This document shows positions 9,775 to 21,652 of a DNA stretch of 64,000 nt, in pieces. Position 1 is the first letter of the stretch, and every line of letters begins with the position of its first letter. The stretch comes from Pegoplata infirma (Eukaryota > Arthropoda > Insecta > Diptera > Anthomyiidae). The notes beneath the pieces are model-generated. The model did no database searches. It saw nothing but the letters and a program-made list of their open reading frames with translations, and had not been told where the DNA came from. Both the position numbers and the translations under genes were made by a program. The stretch is from the NCBI GenBank assembly GCA_963921195.1, contig OY992540.1:58350844-58414843 (forward strand). Reading direction: 5' to 3'.

Positions 9775-11340
9775 GCTGGCCCGGTCCGCGTTGCTTCTTA
9801 TCGTGAGCTATTGCCTTGAGTTTAAACAAACCTTTAAGGTTTTCCCGAATTTTCCATTTTTCCGGGATACTTTCTTATTTACATTTCCTTAAAAATCTAA
9901 TTAGAACTATAATTAACATAAAAAAATCGGTCCGGTCATTAGTAGTCGACATTTTTAGACAAAAGTGAGCGTAAAATTTTTGTGGTAAGTTAAGCTTGTA
10001 CATAGGTCAAAAATACCTGAGGGTTTAAAATCATTTGTACCAAGTTCAAGCGGAATATGTTAAGAAATATTTTTTTTTTTTAAATAGACCGAATTAGTTA
10101 AAAAATTAATTTTTGATATATCGAAAAAAAGTGGGCGAGGACAATTTTTCTTTCGGAACAATTATATGGACTATTACAAATATTTAAAACAAAAAAAAAA
10201 TAGCTTAATCGGTCCAGGCGTTCTCAAGTGTTGCAAATTTTAAGAATATTAAAAAATGTGGGCTTTGAAGTGAGGGAGGACAATAATTATTTTCGTAACA
10301 TCGACTTTAATGATCATTAAAGAAAAAATTTACCAAATTAGGCCAGTCGTTCTTCGATTTTAGATGTATTGAAAAAAATGGGAGTGGAAAATTTTTCTTT
10401 CCGTAAAAACCTTAGTTGTACCATCACGAACGTCAACAAATACTACTAATAGCCAAATCGGCCCTGCCGTTCTTCTATTTTAAAGTTAAGTCAAATCGAT
10501 CCAAAAGATCTCAGATTTTAGATATACCGAAAAAAGGAGTAGTAAAAGAGGGCGTGATTAGTTTGATTTCCGAAATGGCAAATATTTAAAAAAATATTGT
10601 CCATATCAGTCAGCTCTCAAGTGATGCGATTACGATCAAGTGATGCGATTAAAAACCGTATTTGAATTTAACCAACTCGGTATATCCATTCAAAAGTGGG
10701 CGTAGAAATGGAAAATTGTTCTTTCTGAAAAACCCTAGTTGGACTATGACGATTCCATTGTATGATTTAATATATATCGGGAAAAGTGAGCGTTAAAGTA
10801 GGTGTGGACAATTTTTCTTTTCTTAAAAATCTTTTCGAACAAATCCCAAATCGGTCTAGCCGTTATTATTCTTTCATTACATAGAAAAAAGTGGGCGTGG
10901 GAAATTTTACTATCTGCAAAAACTTTAGTTGAACTATGACGAACATTTTCAACACAAATTAGCCACAGCGGGCGTGGTCAATTTCTTTTTCAGTAAAAAC
11001 CAAAGTTGGAATATGATGAAAATTTATTTTAAAAAAATGTTGTCAAATCGGTCCAGCCATTCCAAGATTTTAGATAAATTGAAAAAGTGTGCGTAAAAGT
11101 GGGCGTGGTCGATTACTACAAACATAAATAAAAAATTTCCCAAATCGGTGCAGCCATTTTCCAATTTTAGATAAATCGAAAAAGTGGGCGTAAAAGTGGG
11201 CGTGGTCAATTTTTCTTTACGTAAAAACCTAAGTTGGACTATGACAAAAATTTCAAAAAAAAAATTGTCCAAATCGGTCCAGCCGTTCTCAATTGATGCG
11301 GTTACCAACGAACGACAATTGATTTTTATTTATATAGATT
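9775..11340. repeat. degenerate tandem array, unit about 100-170 bp with GTGGGCGTGG
   Basis: About ten diverged units each hold AAAAGTGGGCGTGG, a TTTTTCTTTACGTAAAAACC block, AGTTGGACTATGACGA and AAATCGGTCCAGCCGTTCT (for example near 10440, 10690, 10790, 10890, 10975, 11095 and 11190). The left border begins ACTAGCTGGCCCGGTCCGCG and the right border ends in TTTATTTATATAGATTTTA. Such bordered arrays are common interspersed DNA in flies; the mobilising element is not recognisable here. Confidence 0.7.
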
Positions 11341-11388
11341 TTAACATATCACTAGTTTACAAAATAAAAACTATAATACTTTAATGTA

Positions 11389-11848
11389 TTACACACAAAA
11401 TAATATTGGCTAACAATTTTTAATTAAATCTATTGATCAACAAAATTTAAATAAGTCAATCCATGTTTTGATGAAAATGTTTGTTATTTTCTTTAACTGT
11501 CGAATTACAAATTTTCAACAGATTTTTTTATACAAAATAACCGGGTTTTACTTTTTTATTGTTGGCAACATATTGGAAAGCAAAAAAGATGAATTTTTTG
11601 ATAGTTTTTTCATAAGCGTATAAATGAATTCATTTGTTAAATCGATCATTATTTTGATTGACTATAAATAAAAAATTGATCAAATTTTTGATCAAAATCA
11701 AAAAAATGTTTAATTAAAATAAGTTTCAATCAATCACTTACAATTGATGATTGTATAACACATTTTTAAATTGGAGGAATTTCAATAAAAAAATTGATTG
11801 AATCCGCATTTTTGTTGATTGAAAATAGTTTCAAATTTTTTTTGTGTA
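11389..11848 (+). mobile_element. MITE, family shared with 25205-25702
   Basis: Ends ACACACAAAATAAT and TTTTTTTTTGTGTA. The interior contains TTGTTGGCAACATATTGGAA and the GATCAAATTTTTGATCAAAA palindrome. An inverted relative at 25205-25702 shares these blocks (TTCCAATATGTTGCCGACAA). No protein. Confidence 0.65.
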
Positions 11849-11903
11849 CAAACCACTAATTTCATAAAACTTATCAAACCATTGTTTACTGATTCAATAT
11901 AAA

Positions 11904-12385
11904 ACAAGTAAAAAAGTTAAATTCGACCTTTCCGAATGTACAAATACTCTCCACAATGTAAAAAAGTTTATTTGCAAAGAAAAACAAAAAAAAAAATTTT
12001 GAAAAAAAAACATCGGAATAAAAAATTTTGGTGAAAAAAATCGGCGAAAACATTTTTTTGTAAAAAAATATGTTTGTACCTGTTTAAATACCATTCGGTG
12101 ATCAATTCCGTTCACATGTGTCAACCAGCAGCCGAATTCAAGCATTTTGTGATTTTAGGTTATGTTGAATGTACCAAAATTTTCGAGGTGTCCTGACATT
12201 TTTTTTCATAACTTATGAACCGTTGAACCGATTTCGCTCAAATGCAATACCAAACTGCTTAGGGCAACAACAAGTAAACATTCTAAGTTTTAGTCATATC
12301 TGTTTAATACTTTGGCCGTGATCACAATTTCCACAAACGGACAGACAGACGGACATCGCTAGAATGTCTTATCACTGATCAAATA
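11904..12385 (-). mobile_element. mini-me/DINE-like repeat copy
   Basis: Starts ACAAGTAAAAAAGTTAAATT, then CGACCTTTCCGAATG and CTCTCCAC. It continues with the conserved GAACCGTTGAACCGATTTCG block and ends with ACAGACAGACGGACATCGCT at about 12352. Same family as 20586-21190, read on the minus strand. Confidence 0.75.
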
Positions 12386-12970
12386 ACACAGGTTGACAAA
12401 AGTTGAAATTTTTTAATTTGCCTGACCTTTGACAACTGACTTATATTGATTTTAGTGTGATTCCGAATCTGTTATCCAATTGTTTCCATTACCAATTTTG
12501 CTTGGCTATAATTTCCAAAAATAATTTTAGAGCCTCAGTTTTAAACACGAACTTAACTATATTGGATGCCATGATTCCAAAACTGGTATTAGCATTTTTC
12601 TGACAGCTTTAGTTTTCGAGTTATTAAAAAGGGCATAAATATTCAGACAAAATTAAAGAGGTCATAAATTTAAAAATTTTATTTTAGCGATGTCTCAAAA
12701 ACTAAAGATGACTCCACAAAAGTAAGAGCATTTTTGGAATCAGCATATCCAACATACCTAAAATCGTCATTCACTTTTTGGATGTAAGACTAGTGTTGGT
12801 AAATATAGACTCACAAACATGCCAAAAATAGCCTATTTTCAAATTTTCCTTAGCCTATAACTCGAAAACTAGAGCTGACCCAAAAAAACGGTAGCCAGAT
12901 TTCAAATCAGCGTACCCCTATTACCCAAAATTAGCTTTCAGAACCCGGGCAAAAAAAAGTGTTGCCCTGT
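12386..12970. mobile_element. TIR element with ACACAGG termini
   Basis: Left TAACACAGGTTGACA and right TGTTGCCCTGTGTAA are imperfect inverted repeats. The interior has AACTAAAGATGACTCC and AACTAGAGCTGACCC words suggesting two diverged arms. A target duplication could not be fixed. No protein. Confidence 0.45.
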
Positions 12971-12974
12971 GTAA

Positions 12975-13432
12975 TATATATGAGTCATTCCACACCAAAT
13001 GTCCAGCAAAAAAAAAAAAACATGTGTACCGTAAATTTCGGAATAGGTTGTATGGATAGCCCTATATGGAACTAAGAAATTTTTTAAAATTTTACTAAAA
13101 TAGTAGAAAAAACTTCCTCAAATCTAAGAAAATGAACTAATTGGTAGAAAATGACGTCCTAAAACTAAAGAAGAGGAATATGTCTTAAAAATAAAGATTT
13201 TTGTCATATTTTTAGGGAAAATTTTTTTGGCGGTAAGAATTTCATCCATGTATTTGGGCATTCCATTTAAGGAATATAATGGACTGTTTAACAGTACATG
13301 AACCTAAATTTTTTCCTAACACTTAAGAAAATTTCCCAACTTTTAGTTAAATTTAACTAAATTGTGGGAAAATTTATAAACTATTTTGAAGAAAATTTTC
13401 CCAAAGTTTAAGTTAAGGCATTTTTTTGAGTG
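12975..13432. mobile_element. composite: foldback end (to 13080) and CACTC-element half
   Basis: 12975-13080 matches the left end of 5539-7805 (GTCATTCCACACCAAATGTC, GGTTGTATGGATAGCCC). From 13081 the AACTAAATTGTGGGAAAA word style of 17096-18127 takes over and ends with TTTTTTTGAGTG at 13432. One foldback appears truncated by the second element. Confidence 0.55.
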
Positions 13433-13874
13433 TGTTTGTCTGTCTGTGGAAATGGTGATCACGGCCAAAATATTATACGGAGATGACTGAAATTTAGCAT
13501 ATTTATTGAAAGTTCTCCCGAGCAGTTTGTTATTGCATTTGAGTGATACCTATATCATATTCAGCGGTTTAAAAGTTATGAACGAAAATGTAATGACACC
13601 TCAAAAATTTTGGTACATTCAACATAACCTAAAAATACAAAATGCTTTAATTCGTCTGCTGGTTGACATATGTGAACATAATTGAACACCGAATGGTATC
13701 TCAACTAGTACGAACATAATTTTTGACAAAAAAAAAAAAAAAAAAAAAAAAATCGCGGATTTTTTTTTCAAAAGCAATTTCCTTTTAAATAAAGTTTTTT
13801 TACAATTATCTTTTTGAAATTGTGGAGGGTATCAATACATTCGGCAAGGCCGAATTTAAATTTTTTACTTGTTT
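13433..13874 (+). mobile_element. mini-me/DINE-like repeat copy
   Basis: A short GTCTGTCTG tract, then ATGGTGATCACGGCCAAAAT and the inverse of the GAACCGCT block. It ends with GGAGGGTATCAATACATTC, the TTCGGCAAGGCCGAA hairpin and TACTTGTTTT. A long A/T run lies inside at about 13729-13765. Confidence 0.75.
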
Positions 13875-14270
13875 TCTATAGAAAAAGTCTCAGATTACTA
13901 GAAAAAGTCTCGTAATCAAATTTTAGCATGATTTGATAGTTTTCCTTGTTTTTTTTTAACAACAAATTTTCGATCGATTTTTTTTTTTTTTTTAATTTTA
14001 CATATTTTTTGTAATTGTACAAATTTTCAAGGTAGTAATTTAAAAAAAAAAAAAATCTAGTAAAGTCACGAGAATTCCTTGTAAGTTTTAACGCGTCAAA
14101 AAAGTTGCAAATTTACAATTTTATTGGTAAAAAGCTAGTAAAATTACAAAAAGGCTTGTAATTTTAACTAGGAATTCTCGTTAAATAGGAGGAAGCAAAA
14201 AATAAAAATTACAAGCTTTTCTTGTAAGTTTACAGGTTTTCCTGTTACAAATTTATTATCTTAATCATAA
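13875..14270. repeat. GTAAATTTAC-style repeat fragment
   Basis: Blocks CACGAGAATTCCTTGTAAG, GCAAATTTACAATTTTATTG and TAGGAGGAAGC recur in 37961-38280, 40490-40855, 44190-46486 and 47537-48065, so this is one interspersed family. Borders unclear. Confidence 0.6.
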
Positions 14271-14360
14271 AACTGAATTCTTTAAAAGCTCTGCATAAAG
14301 TTTAAATTGAAATGCGAATATTAACAACAATATAGTACATATACAAAGTACACTACTTAC

Positions 14361-14516
14361 CCAAAACACCCAAATAAGCTTCACCATTAACAGTGCCGGC
14401 TTCATTTGAACGAACACAAGTGTAAAGACCAGCATCAGATTCGCGTACATTTGATATTAATAAATCTCCAGATTCTAGTATTTGAACACGACTCGAAATC
14501 TCAACAAGTTGTGTTT
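14361..14516 (-). CDS. sdk: sidekick exon: second half of an Ig domain
   Basis: The 156-base exon encodes ETQLVEISSRVQILESGDLL, then ISNVRESDAGLYTCVRSNEA and GTVNGEAYLGVL. DAGLYTC holds the second disulfide cysteine of the Ig fold; its partner cysteine is in exon 29008-29127. The acceptor is AAAACAG (ending 14517) and the donor is GTAAGT from 14360. It takes two bases to complete the Glu codon begun in exon 29008-29127 and passes one base to exon 2647-3075, giving the seamless join GVL-VRTQIIQPP. The phase-1 borders make the exon length a multiple of three, so skipping it would keep the frame but destroy the Ig fold. By the known Sdk layout this is the second half of Ig5. Confidence 0.95.
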
Positions 14517-15917
14517 CTGTTTTAATTGTAAAAATGGTTGGAATTTTTTTAAAATGTTGATTGTTGTTGTTGCGATGTCAATGAAATTGTTGGTTGTTGA
14601 TAGTGGCAATAATGATGATGATGATGCCGGGCGTTGTTTGTTGGTATGAATGGTAAATTTAAATGTGTAAAGTTGGCAACATTTTTGCACATAGTACATT
14701 TGTGTGTGTTTTTTTTATAATTTTTTTTTGGTTTTAATTTTCATTTGTTTGTTTTGAATCCACCATGATGATATTAATGATGTTGTTGATGATAGCAGCA
14801 AGTACCCGTACCGTAGTAGTGTTATCATAATGATGATGTTGCCGGTAAAATAGCAATTCAATGTGTGCGTTTTTAAGATATATATAGATAATGGTTGTTA
14901 TAGTATTTGTGAGGCGGATATATAAAAGCAAACGTGTGCATTTCCGGTTCGTTGGTTAAGTTTAGTGAAACATTTGAAACAAAAAACAGCGCCCCAAAGG
15001 ATATTTGTTTGAAATGTTGTTTGTTTGGGAAAACAACGTTGTCATTGTCATCAAAGAATAAGGTGTTGTTTTATGTTGTTTTTTTGTATATTTTATTTCC
15101 AGCCAACAATAATATGAACGATGATGACAGTTGAGGATGATGCAGTAAATTTGCGGTTAATATTACGAGGTGTTGACAATTCATTCAAGTCATAATTTTA
15201 CAATTGCATAAAATATTCATTGCACAATTGCCAATATAATAATTGTTTTTTTTTATTATTGTTGTTGTTTTGTTGTTTTCATGTGCATTTAGCATAAAAA
15301 TATAGAGTTTTTATAGTTTTTTTTTTTTAATTTTATAACCCACATTCCATCATTATCACACCGTCATACAAAGGTAGGTAGGTGAAGGTGGGTGGGTGTG
15401 TGGGGGGGTGGTGAATAGGGTGTTGCATATAATTTGTAACAAATTTTCAAATTTTATTCAAACAACATTTGACACACACACAAATAAATTTTTACATTTA
15501 TTATTATTATGGTGGTGGTTGGTTAAGGTATCGTTCGTCGACATTAAAAGCCAATTTTAGTTTTGCATGGTTATTTGCATATTTTTGTGTGTTATTTTGG
15601 CATTAATTCAAAAACATCATTTTGGTAGTTTTTTTTTTTTTTTTTGTTATAATTTATTTTTTTTGGTTAGTTTTGCAGTAGTTGATAGTGGTTTGAGCAC
15701 GAGCAAAAAATGTTAAGCAAGGAAATAGAAAAAAAAAAAATAATAAAAAACATAGATTAGTAAAGAACATTTAATATTATACACAATTTATACAATTTCA
15801 TGCCATTTTTTTTTGTTATTGGTTGATAAATTTTCAAATTCAATTATTTTTATCAAGATTTTACAAGGGAAATATAAAAGCTGGGAATAATAAAAACTGT
15901 TACAATTTATTTATAAA
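14517..15917. other. intronic DNA with short microsatellites
   Basis: The sdk intron next to the acceptor of exon 14361-14516. It holds GTT-type (14565-14620, 15255-15290) and GAT-type (14605-14630, 14765-14850) microsatellite-like stretches and a GTGGGTGGGTGTGTGGGGGGG tract near 15390. No exon seen. It is the longest stretch here without obvious transposons, so regulatory content is possible but not shown. Confidence 0.5.
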
Positions 15918-15919
15918 TA

Positions 15920-16549
15920 CACTCAAAAAAAAAACTGTAAAGTTAGCAAAAAATTTAGTTAAATTTAACTAAAAAAGCACCTGATTTTGAACATACTAAA
16001 TTTCTAGTTAACTTAACTAAAAATATTTAGCTAACTTTTCGTAGAATGAATGTAGCAAAAAAAGCCGTAACTTAAGATAAAAATTCAGCTGAAAATTTTG
16101 TAACATTTTTATGTACATATTAACAAAAAAAAATAGTTGAATTCAGCTAAACTTTTTGTTACTTTTTGTAAAAAATTGTAAGTTTGTTAAATATTGGTTT
16201 AAACACTAACACTTCACTTATTTTTTTCTTTTTTTCACAGCATTAAGTTCAGCTTAAGTAGAACTTATGAGATTTAGGAGGCTACACAAGAAATATATAA
16301 AAAATTTTTACTTAACAAATATGTTACGAGAAATCAACAAATTAATTAGTAAAAAATTCGTAAACTCAGTTTAAAATTCAACAAAAAAAAATTAATCCAA
16401 ATTTTGTTCAAAACTAGTATTTCCGTATATTGAACTTAACTCAAAAAAGTAGTTAAAACGCTGATTTTAACTAAAAATTTGCTAAAAATCCAGTAAACTC
16501 GAGTTAACAAAAAAAAAATTGTTAACTTTACAGTTTTATTTTTTGAGTG
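15920..16549. mobile_element. CACTC-TIR MITE with TA duplication (TTAACTAAA words)
   Basis: CACTCAAAAAAAAAACTGTA at the left end is mirrored by TACAGTTTTATTTTTTGAGTG at the right, with TA on both sides (15918-15919, 16550-16551). The arms are filled with AACTTAACTAAAAA-type words and mirror each other. TA duplication suggests Tc1/mariner mobilisation (inference). No protein. Confidence 0.85.
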
Positions 16550-16551
16550 TA

Positions 16552-17095
16552 ACACTGTGCAACAAGTTTTAGGTTATCACTGGGGCCGTTTAAAGGGGTG
16601 CCTGGGCACAGAAAATGTTGGAGCCCCAAACAGCGGATCGTGTAGAAGAAACATCCGGTAAAAAAGGGCCCTTACTCCGAATTTGACAAAAAAATTAAAA
16701 AAAAAATCAAAAATTACGATTTTTTATTTTCGCAATTTTGCAACATTCGCGTTCATTAAAGGCATACCTTTATAATTTCTTTTAGTACTGCTAAAAATGT
16801 TAAAGTTAAACTAAAAAAAAATTAAATCGGTCCAAATATGTTAAAAAAAACTACACTGAAAAAACAAAAAAATTAGTATAGGAGAAAAAATTGTCCAAGT
16901 TCTTTAAAAAAAGGTTTTATACCCATTTTCTTGAACCCCGCCGAAATATTTCACGCACATGAATTCATATAGGACACAAATTTCAATGAGTTTGGATGAT
17001 AAATTTTACCTTTGACCGGGACTTTTGATTTACGATCACCTGTGCCCCGGTGAAAAGTAAAAAGTCGCATGATAAGGATCATTATCGCCCTACTA
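16552..17095. other. intronic or unclassified repeat DNA
   Basis: Contains a GC-richer block near 16580-16680 (GGGGCCGTTTAAAGGGGTGC) that looks transposon-derived, but I could not find both ends or a protein. Confidence 0.35.
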
Positions 17096-18127
17096 CACTC
17101 AAAAAAAAAAGTGAACTAAAATATGGGAAAATTAACTCAATTTTGAGAAAAAGAGGGAATGATTTGGCTCCAAGGATTTTTTTTCTTGGTTTTAGTTCAT
17201 AATTTTCCCAAAAATAAGGAAAACAAAGTTATTTAATTTTAAGCCAATTTTAACTAGAAAATGGGAAAAATTATACTTCACATTTTAGAAATAGATTGGG
17301 TCCAGACCCTGGACCCATGGGTTCGGACCCCATTTAACTCGAGACCCGTTGAGTCCTTTAAGGGTCCCCATAGATTTTGAACCAAAACTTGTGTCCGTTT
17401 CGCTCTAACTTGCTTAGTTTTTGAGATACGGTAATAAGGGGCCTGATAAGGTCTTGAGAATCTTAAAAACCGGATAACTCAAAAACTATTAATCGGAGGG
17501 CTTTCGGGTATTTGGCGGAAGTTTTCTACGAGTCAAGAGCTACAAAAATGGCATTGGGCCTTTTCTCGTGTTGGCAGTATTTACCGAGATATGTGCATAT
17601 ATAAAATCTCGGGAATTTCAAATTTTAGATCTAAAATTAGGGTCTTGAGACCCCGACAGATGTGCAGAGCTAGGCTATTCCATATTTTTTTTGTAGTCTT
17701 TCTTTTGAAAATTTCATCCGTTTCGCTCTATCTCCCTTAGTTTACAAGACATCGCCATTTTGATTTTTTAACTAAATTCTAAGAAGTTATTTACTAAATT
17801 TTCAGAAGTCATTAACTAAATTCTAAGAAGTACACTTCCTCAATTCAAAGAAGAGAAATACGATGATGCTTTTTTTAGTAAATTTTAACTAAACTTGAAC
17901 TAAATTGTTTTTTAAGAAATATGTCTTAAAGAATTTTTTTCCTAATATTAAAAAAATCCATTTAAAGAAAACTATGAACTAATTATAAGTAAATGAACTA
18001 AAATTTTTTCCTCATAGTTAAGAAAATTTCTCATTTTTAAGTTAAATTTAACTAAATTTTAGGAAAATTCGTGATAAATTTTCAAAGACATTTTTTCCTT
18101 AATTTTAGTTATGTCTTTTTTTCAGTG
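17096..18127. mobile_element. CACTC-TIR element with TA duplication (AACTAAAATTT / GGGTCC words)
   Basis: Left CACTCAAAAAAAAAAGTGAA, right TTTTTTCAGTG, TA at 17094-17095 and 18128-18129. Arms carry GGGAAAATT and ACTAAATT words. The centre (17290-17760) is rich in GGACCCATGGGTTCGGACCC-like motifs and shares CAAGACC, CGTTTCGCTCTA and TTGCTTAGTTTTTGAGATAC with 7806-8189 and 44700-45195. Confidence 0.8.
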
Positions 18128-18394
18128 TATATGTTCTAGGTAAATAACCGCCATACAGTTTCACTAAAGACATCTTATCATATTTTTAAGTTCAGATGTG
18201 CATTTGATATAGATTTTTGAAGTTTTCCAAACCCCTTCGATAAAAAGTTAAAAACTTCAGTAGGCCATAAAAATAATGCCTTAACTAACTTTAAAAAACA
18301 CTTTTGGTCATTTTATTTATTTGCTGGTCTACTTTTTTCAACATTGGAGCGATTGGGCTCATGGCGATGATTAAAAATTTTAATGCATGAATTC

Positions 18395-18450
18395 TTTATG
18401 GTAGACTAGACTGATATTTTGTGGTGTTACAAACGGAAAGACCGGTCCAC
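18395..18450 (-). repeat. mini-me fragment
   Basis: GACTGATATTTTGTGGTGTT then ACAAACGGAAAGAC resembles the conserved mini-me block seen at 21110-21150. Fragment only. Confidence 0.4.
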
Positions 18451-18974
18451 ACAATTTACAGATATAATTCAATAAAGATCAATTGTAATTCGAAGATTCC
18501 ATTTGTAATTCGAAGATTCTGTTTCTAAATGGAAGATCCATTTGCTATTCGAAGATTTAACTTGTAATTAAAAAAATCCAATTGTAATTCGAAAAAGATC
18601 AATTGTAATCAGTTGTAATTCAATTCCATCAATTGTAATTCGAAAATGAACAATAGTTTTTCCAATTGTTATTCGAAAAAGATCAATTTTAATTCGAAAT
18701 ATATCAACTGTAATTCGAAAAAGATCAATTGTAATTCCAAAGAGATAAATTCTTATTCTAAAAGATCAATTGTAATTCGAAAATTCCAATTGTAATTCGA
18801 GGAAGATCAATGGAAATTTAGTTGATATTTTTCGAATTACAATTAGCATCTTTGTATTACAATTGATCTTTTTCAAATTAAAATTTATCATTTTCGAATT
18901 ATAATTGATCTATTTCGAATTAAAATTGATCGTCTTTGAATTACAATTGATCATTGTCGAATAACAATCCGTCA

Positions 18975-19794
18975 TTATACCCTACACCACTCTGTGGTAC
19001 AAGGTATAATGACTTTGTGCTGATGTTTGTAACTACTCGAAATATTGGTCCTACACCCACTTTTAAGTATACCGACCGATTCAGAATAACTTTTTAAGTC
19101 ATTTTAGCTATGTCCGTCCGTCTGTCTGTCCGTCCGTCCATGTAAACGTTGTAAACACGATACAGGTCGCAATTATTAATCGATTTGGTTGAAATTGAAA
19201 ACTTAAGCTTCGTTTGGCCTAAGGACGAAGCCTATTGAAATTGGAAAAAATCGGTCCATGTTTAGACCTAGCCCCCATACAAAGGTCCGTTTTATTTTGG
19301 CTCAAATCGCTCTAATTACCTTATTATAATAGGTGTCCTTTCGAAATTTGGCAGGTAAACGTGTTTTGTATTCAATAACTTTCATTCCGAGTTTTTAAGG
19401 AATCGGACCAGTTCTTTTTGTAGCCCCCATACAATTCCCCTTCCCGATATTCTCAAAAATCTTTCAAATTTCATGAAAATAGAAAATATTTTATTAAAAT
19501 TTTGTTTGTAAGTGTTAAACGTGTACTTTGGTAACCTAATCAAATCGGAATACATTTGGACCATTTTTGGACTTAGTCCCCCATTTAAAAATTTCGACCG
19601 ATTTTCAGTTAAATCGGTGTATTGGCAAAATAAAATAAACCAATTCCACTAAAATTTGATATGTGTTTGTGTTCTATACCAAATAAAGATCTAACAAAAG
19701 ATAGGTCCAATCGGTCCACGTTTGGACTGGGGACCCATTTCCCGGAAACACTGGTGTAGGGTATCATACGACTATAACTTTCTTACTTGTTTTT
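18975..19794 (+). mobile_element. mini-me-like element, second subfamily (CCCTACACCA ends)
   Basis: It begins with the imperfect hairpin ATACCCTACACCACTCTGTG / GTACAAGGTAT. Then come TGCTGATGTTTGTAACTACT, the GTCCGTCCGTCTGTCTGTCC tract near 19110 and the AATCGGTCCATGTTTAGACC block. It ends TGGTGTAGGGTATCATACG, CTTTCTTACTTGTT. Copies are at 32287-33110 and 35154-35962. It sits cleanly inside the tandem-word foldback. Confidence 0.8.
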
Positions 19795-20585
19795 GAATTA
19801 ATATTGTTTTCTTTGAATTACAGGGGATCTTTTTCGAATTACAATTGAAAGCTTCGAATTGCAATTGATCTTTTTCGAATTACAATTGATCTTTTACTAG
19901 GGCTGTCAAACGGGATCGGTTTTTTAAAATCCCGGGATTCGGGATTTGAAAATCGAAATCCCGGGATCCCGGGATTTTTCGGGATCACGGGATTTTTCGG
20001 GATCCCGGGATTTTTCGGGATTCCGGGATTTTTCGAGATTAAATTTCTTTGATTATAAGAGAGTTAAAATTTTTCAACATGAACCCCTGATTTCCTTCAA
20101 TGTCTCCGAATCTGATGAAACTTTGTGTATATGTTGGGACTTATAATACTTATACTCAGGCAAAATTTGAGACCATTAACTTCCGTGGTTCCAGAAATAT
20201 GGCGTGTCAAAAGTCAAGAAAATCTTTTAAAGGATTAAATATAAACATTTATATCTTCAAAAGTATTTCAGCTATATTACTTCCTGATAGCTTGTTTTGA
20301 AGGTAAAACCATGACCTTTCAAATAACATTTTGCAAAAATTTGTATTTGGAATTTTTTTTTATTTCTGCAAAATTCGCGATTCGCGAAAATACACTCAAA
20401 AAAATTACTCTGTTAAATTACAGAGATACTCTGCTGAGCCAGCAGAAAATACCATAGATTTCCAACCAGCAAGATTTTTTGTTATTTTACGAAGAAAACT
20501 CTGTAAAATGATTTCGATAAAAAAACTGTACATTTACAGAATTACCTGTAAAATATTGATAAAACCGAAAAGAATTTTACCAAAA

Positions 20586-21190
20586 ACAAGTAAAAAAGTT
20601 AAATTCGGCCTTGCCGAATGTAGTAATACCCTCCACAATTTCAAAAAGATTATTGCAAACAACTTTATTTAAGTGGAAATTACTTTTGAAAAAAAAAAAA
20701 AATTCCGCGAAAAAAAATTTTGTCAAAAAAAATCCGCGATTTTTTTCTTTTTTGTCAAAAAATATGTTCGTACTTGTTTAAATACCATTTGTTGTTCAAT
20801 TATGTTCACATATGTCAACCAGAAGCCGAATTAAAGCATTTTGCATTTTTAGGTTATGTTGAATGTACTGAAATTTTTGAGGTGTGCTTACATTTGCGTT
20901 CATAACTTTTGAACCGCTGAACCAATATCGCTCAAATGCAATACCAAACTTCTCGGGAGAACTTCCAATATATATGTTAAGTTTCAGTCATCTCTGTGCA
21001 ATATTTTGTCCGCGAGAGCATTTTCCACAGACAGACAGACAGACAGACGGACATCGCTAGAATGTCTTAAAATCGATTGGGCATCATGAATATATATACT
21101 TTATGGGGTCCCAGACCGATATTTCGATGAGTTACAAACGGAATGACAAACTTATATATACCCTCTATCACTAAGTGGAGGGTATAAAAA
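20586..21190 (-). mobile_element. mini-me/DINE-like repeat, near complete
   Basis: ACAAGTAAAAAAGTTAAATT, the TTCGGCCTTGCCGAA hairpin, ACCCTCCAC, an A-rich middle, GAACCGCTGAACCAATATCG, ACAGACAGACAGACAGACGG, ACATCGCTAGAATGTCTT, TTTATGGGGTCCCAGACCG. It ends with the hairpin ACCCTCTATC / AGTGGAGGGTA. This is a good reference copy for the family in the window. Confidence 0.85.
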
Positions 21191-21652
21191 CTGTAAATTT
21201 ACAAAGTTTTAGTTAAATCCATTTTATGAGTAAAACTCCTCTGCATCAAAAACATTCATAAAAATTAAATTAATTAAAATTAAAATTTTGTTAAATTTGC
21301 CTGCTTTAATGCTACCAAATTGTAAATTTACTTTTTTATTTTTGTTAATATTACGAGTTTTTAACAAGTAACTCCAGTTTTACACGTCATCCTCGTAAAA
21401 TTTACCAGTTTTTATTGTAATTTAAGACAATTTTTAAAGAGGGCTTTATCGGTCATATTTGGAAGTTTTTTTAAGTGATTTTTATTTTTACATAGCAATA
21501 AGTAAAATTACAAATGAAATTTAGTATTTTGGTTACGAGAAAAAAAACAAATTATTTTGCTAAAATCCGTATTTTAACAAAAAAAACTCTGCCCGGTGAA
21601 AAATGTTCATATATGAATCATATGTGGTCCAAATATGGACAAGTATGTTCAT

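Noticed and set aside
18478..18970. CRISPR-like regular repeats
   Set aside because: Units are contiguous and degenerate without unique spacers and flip orientation; the host is a eukaryote.
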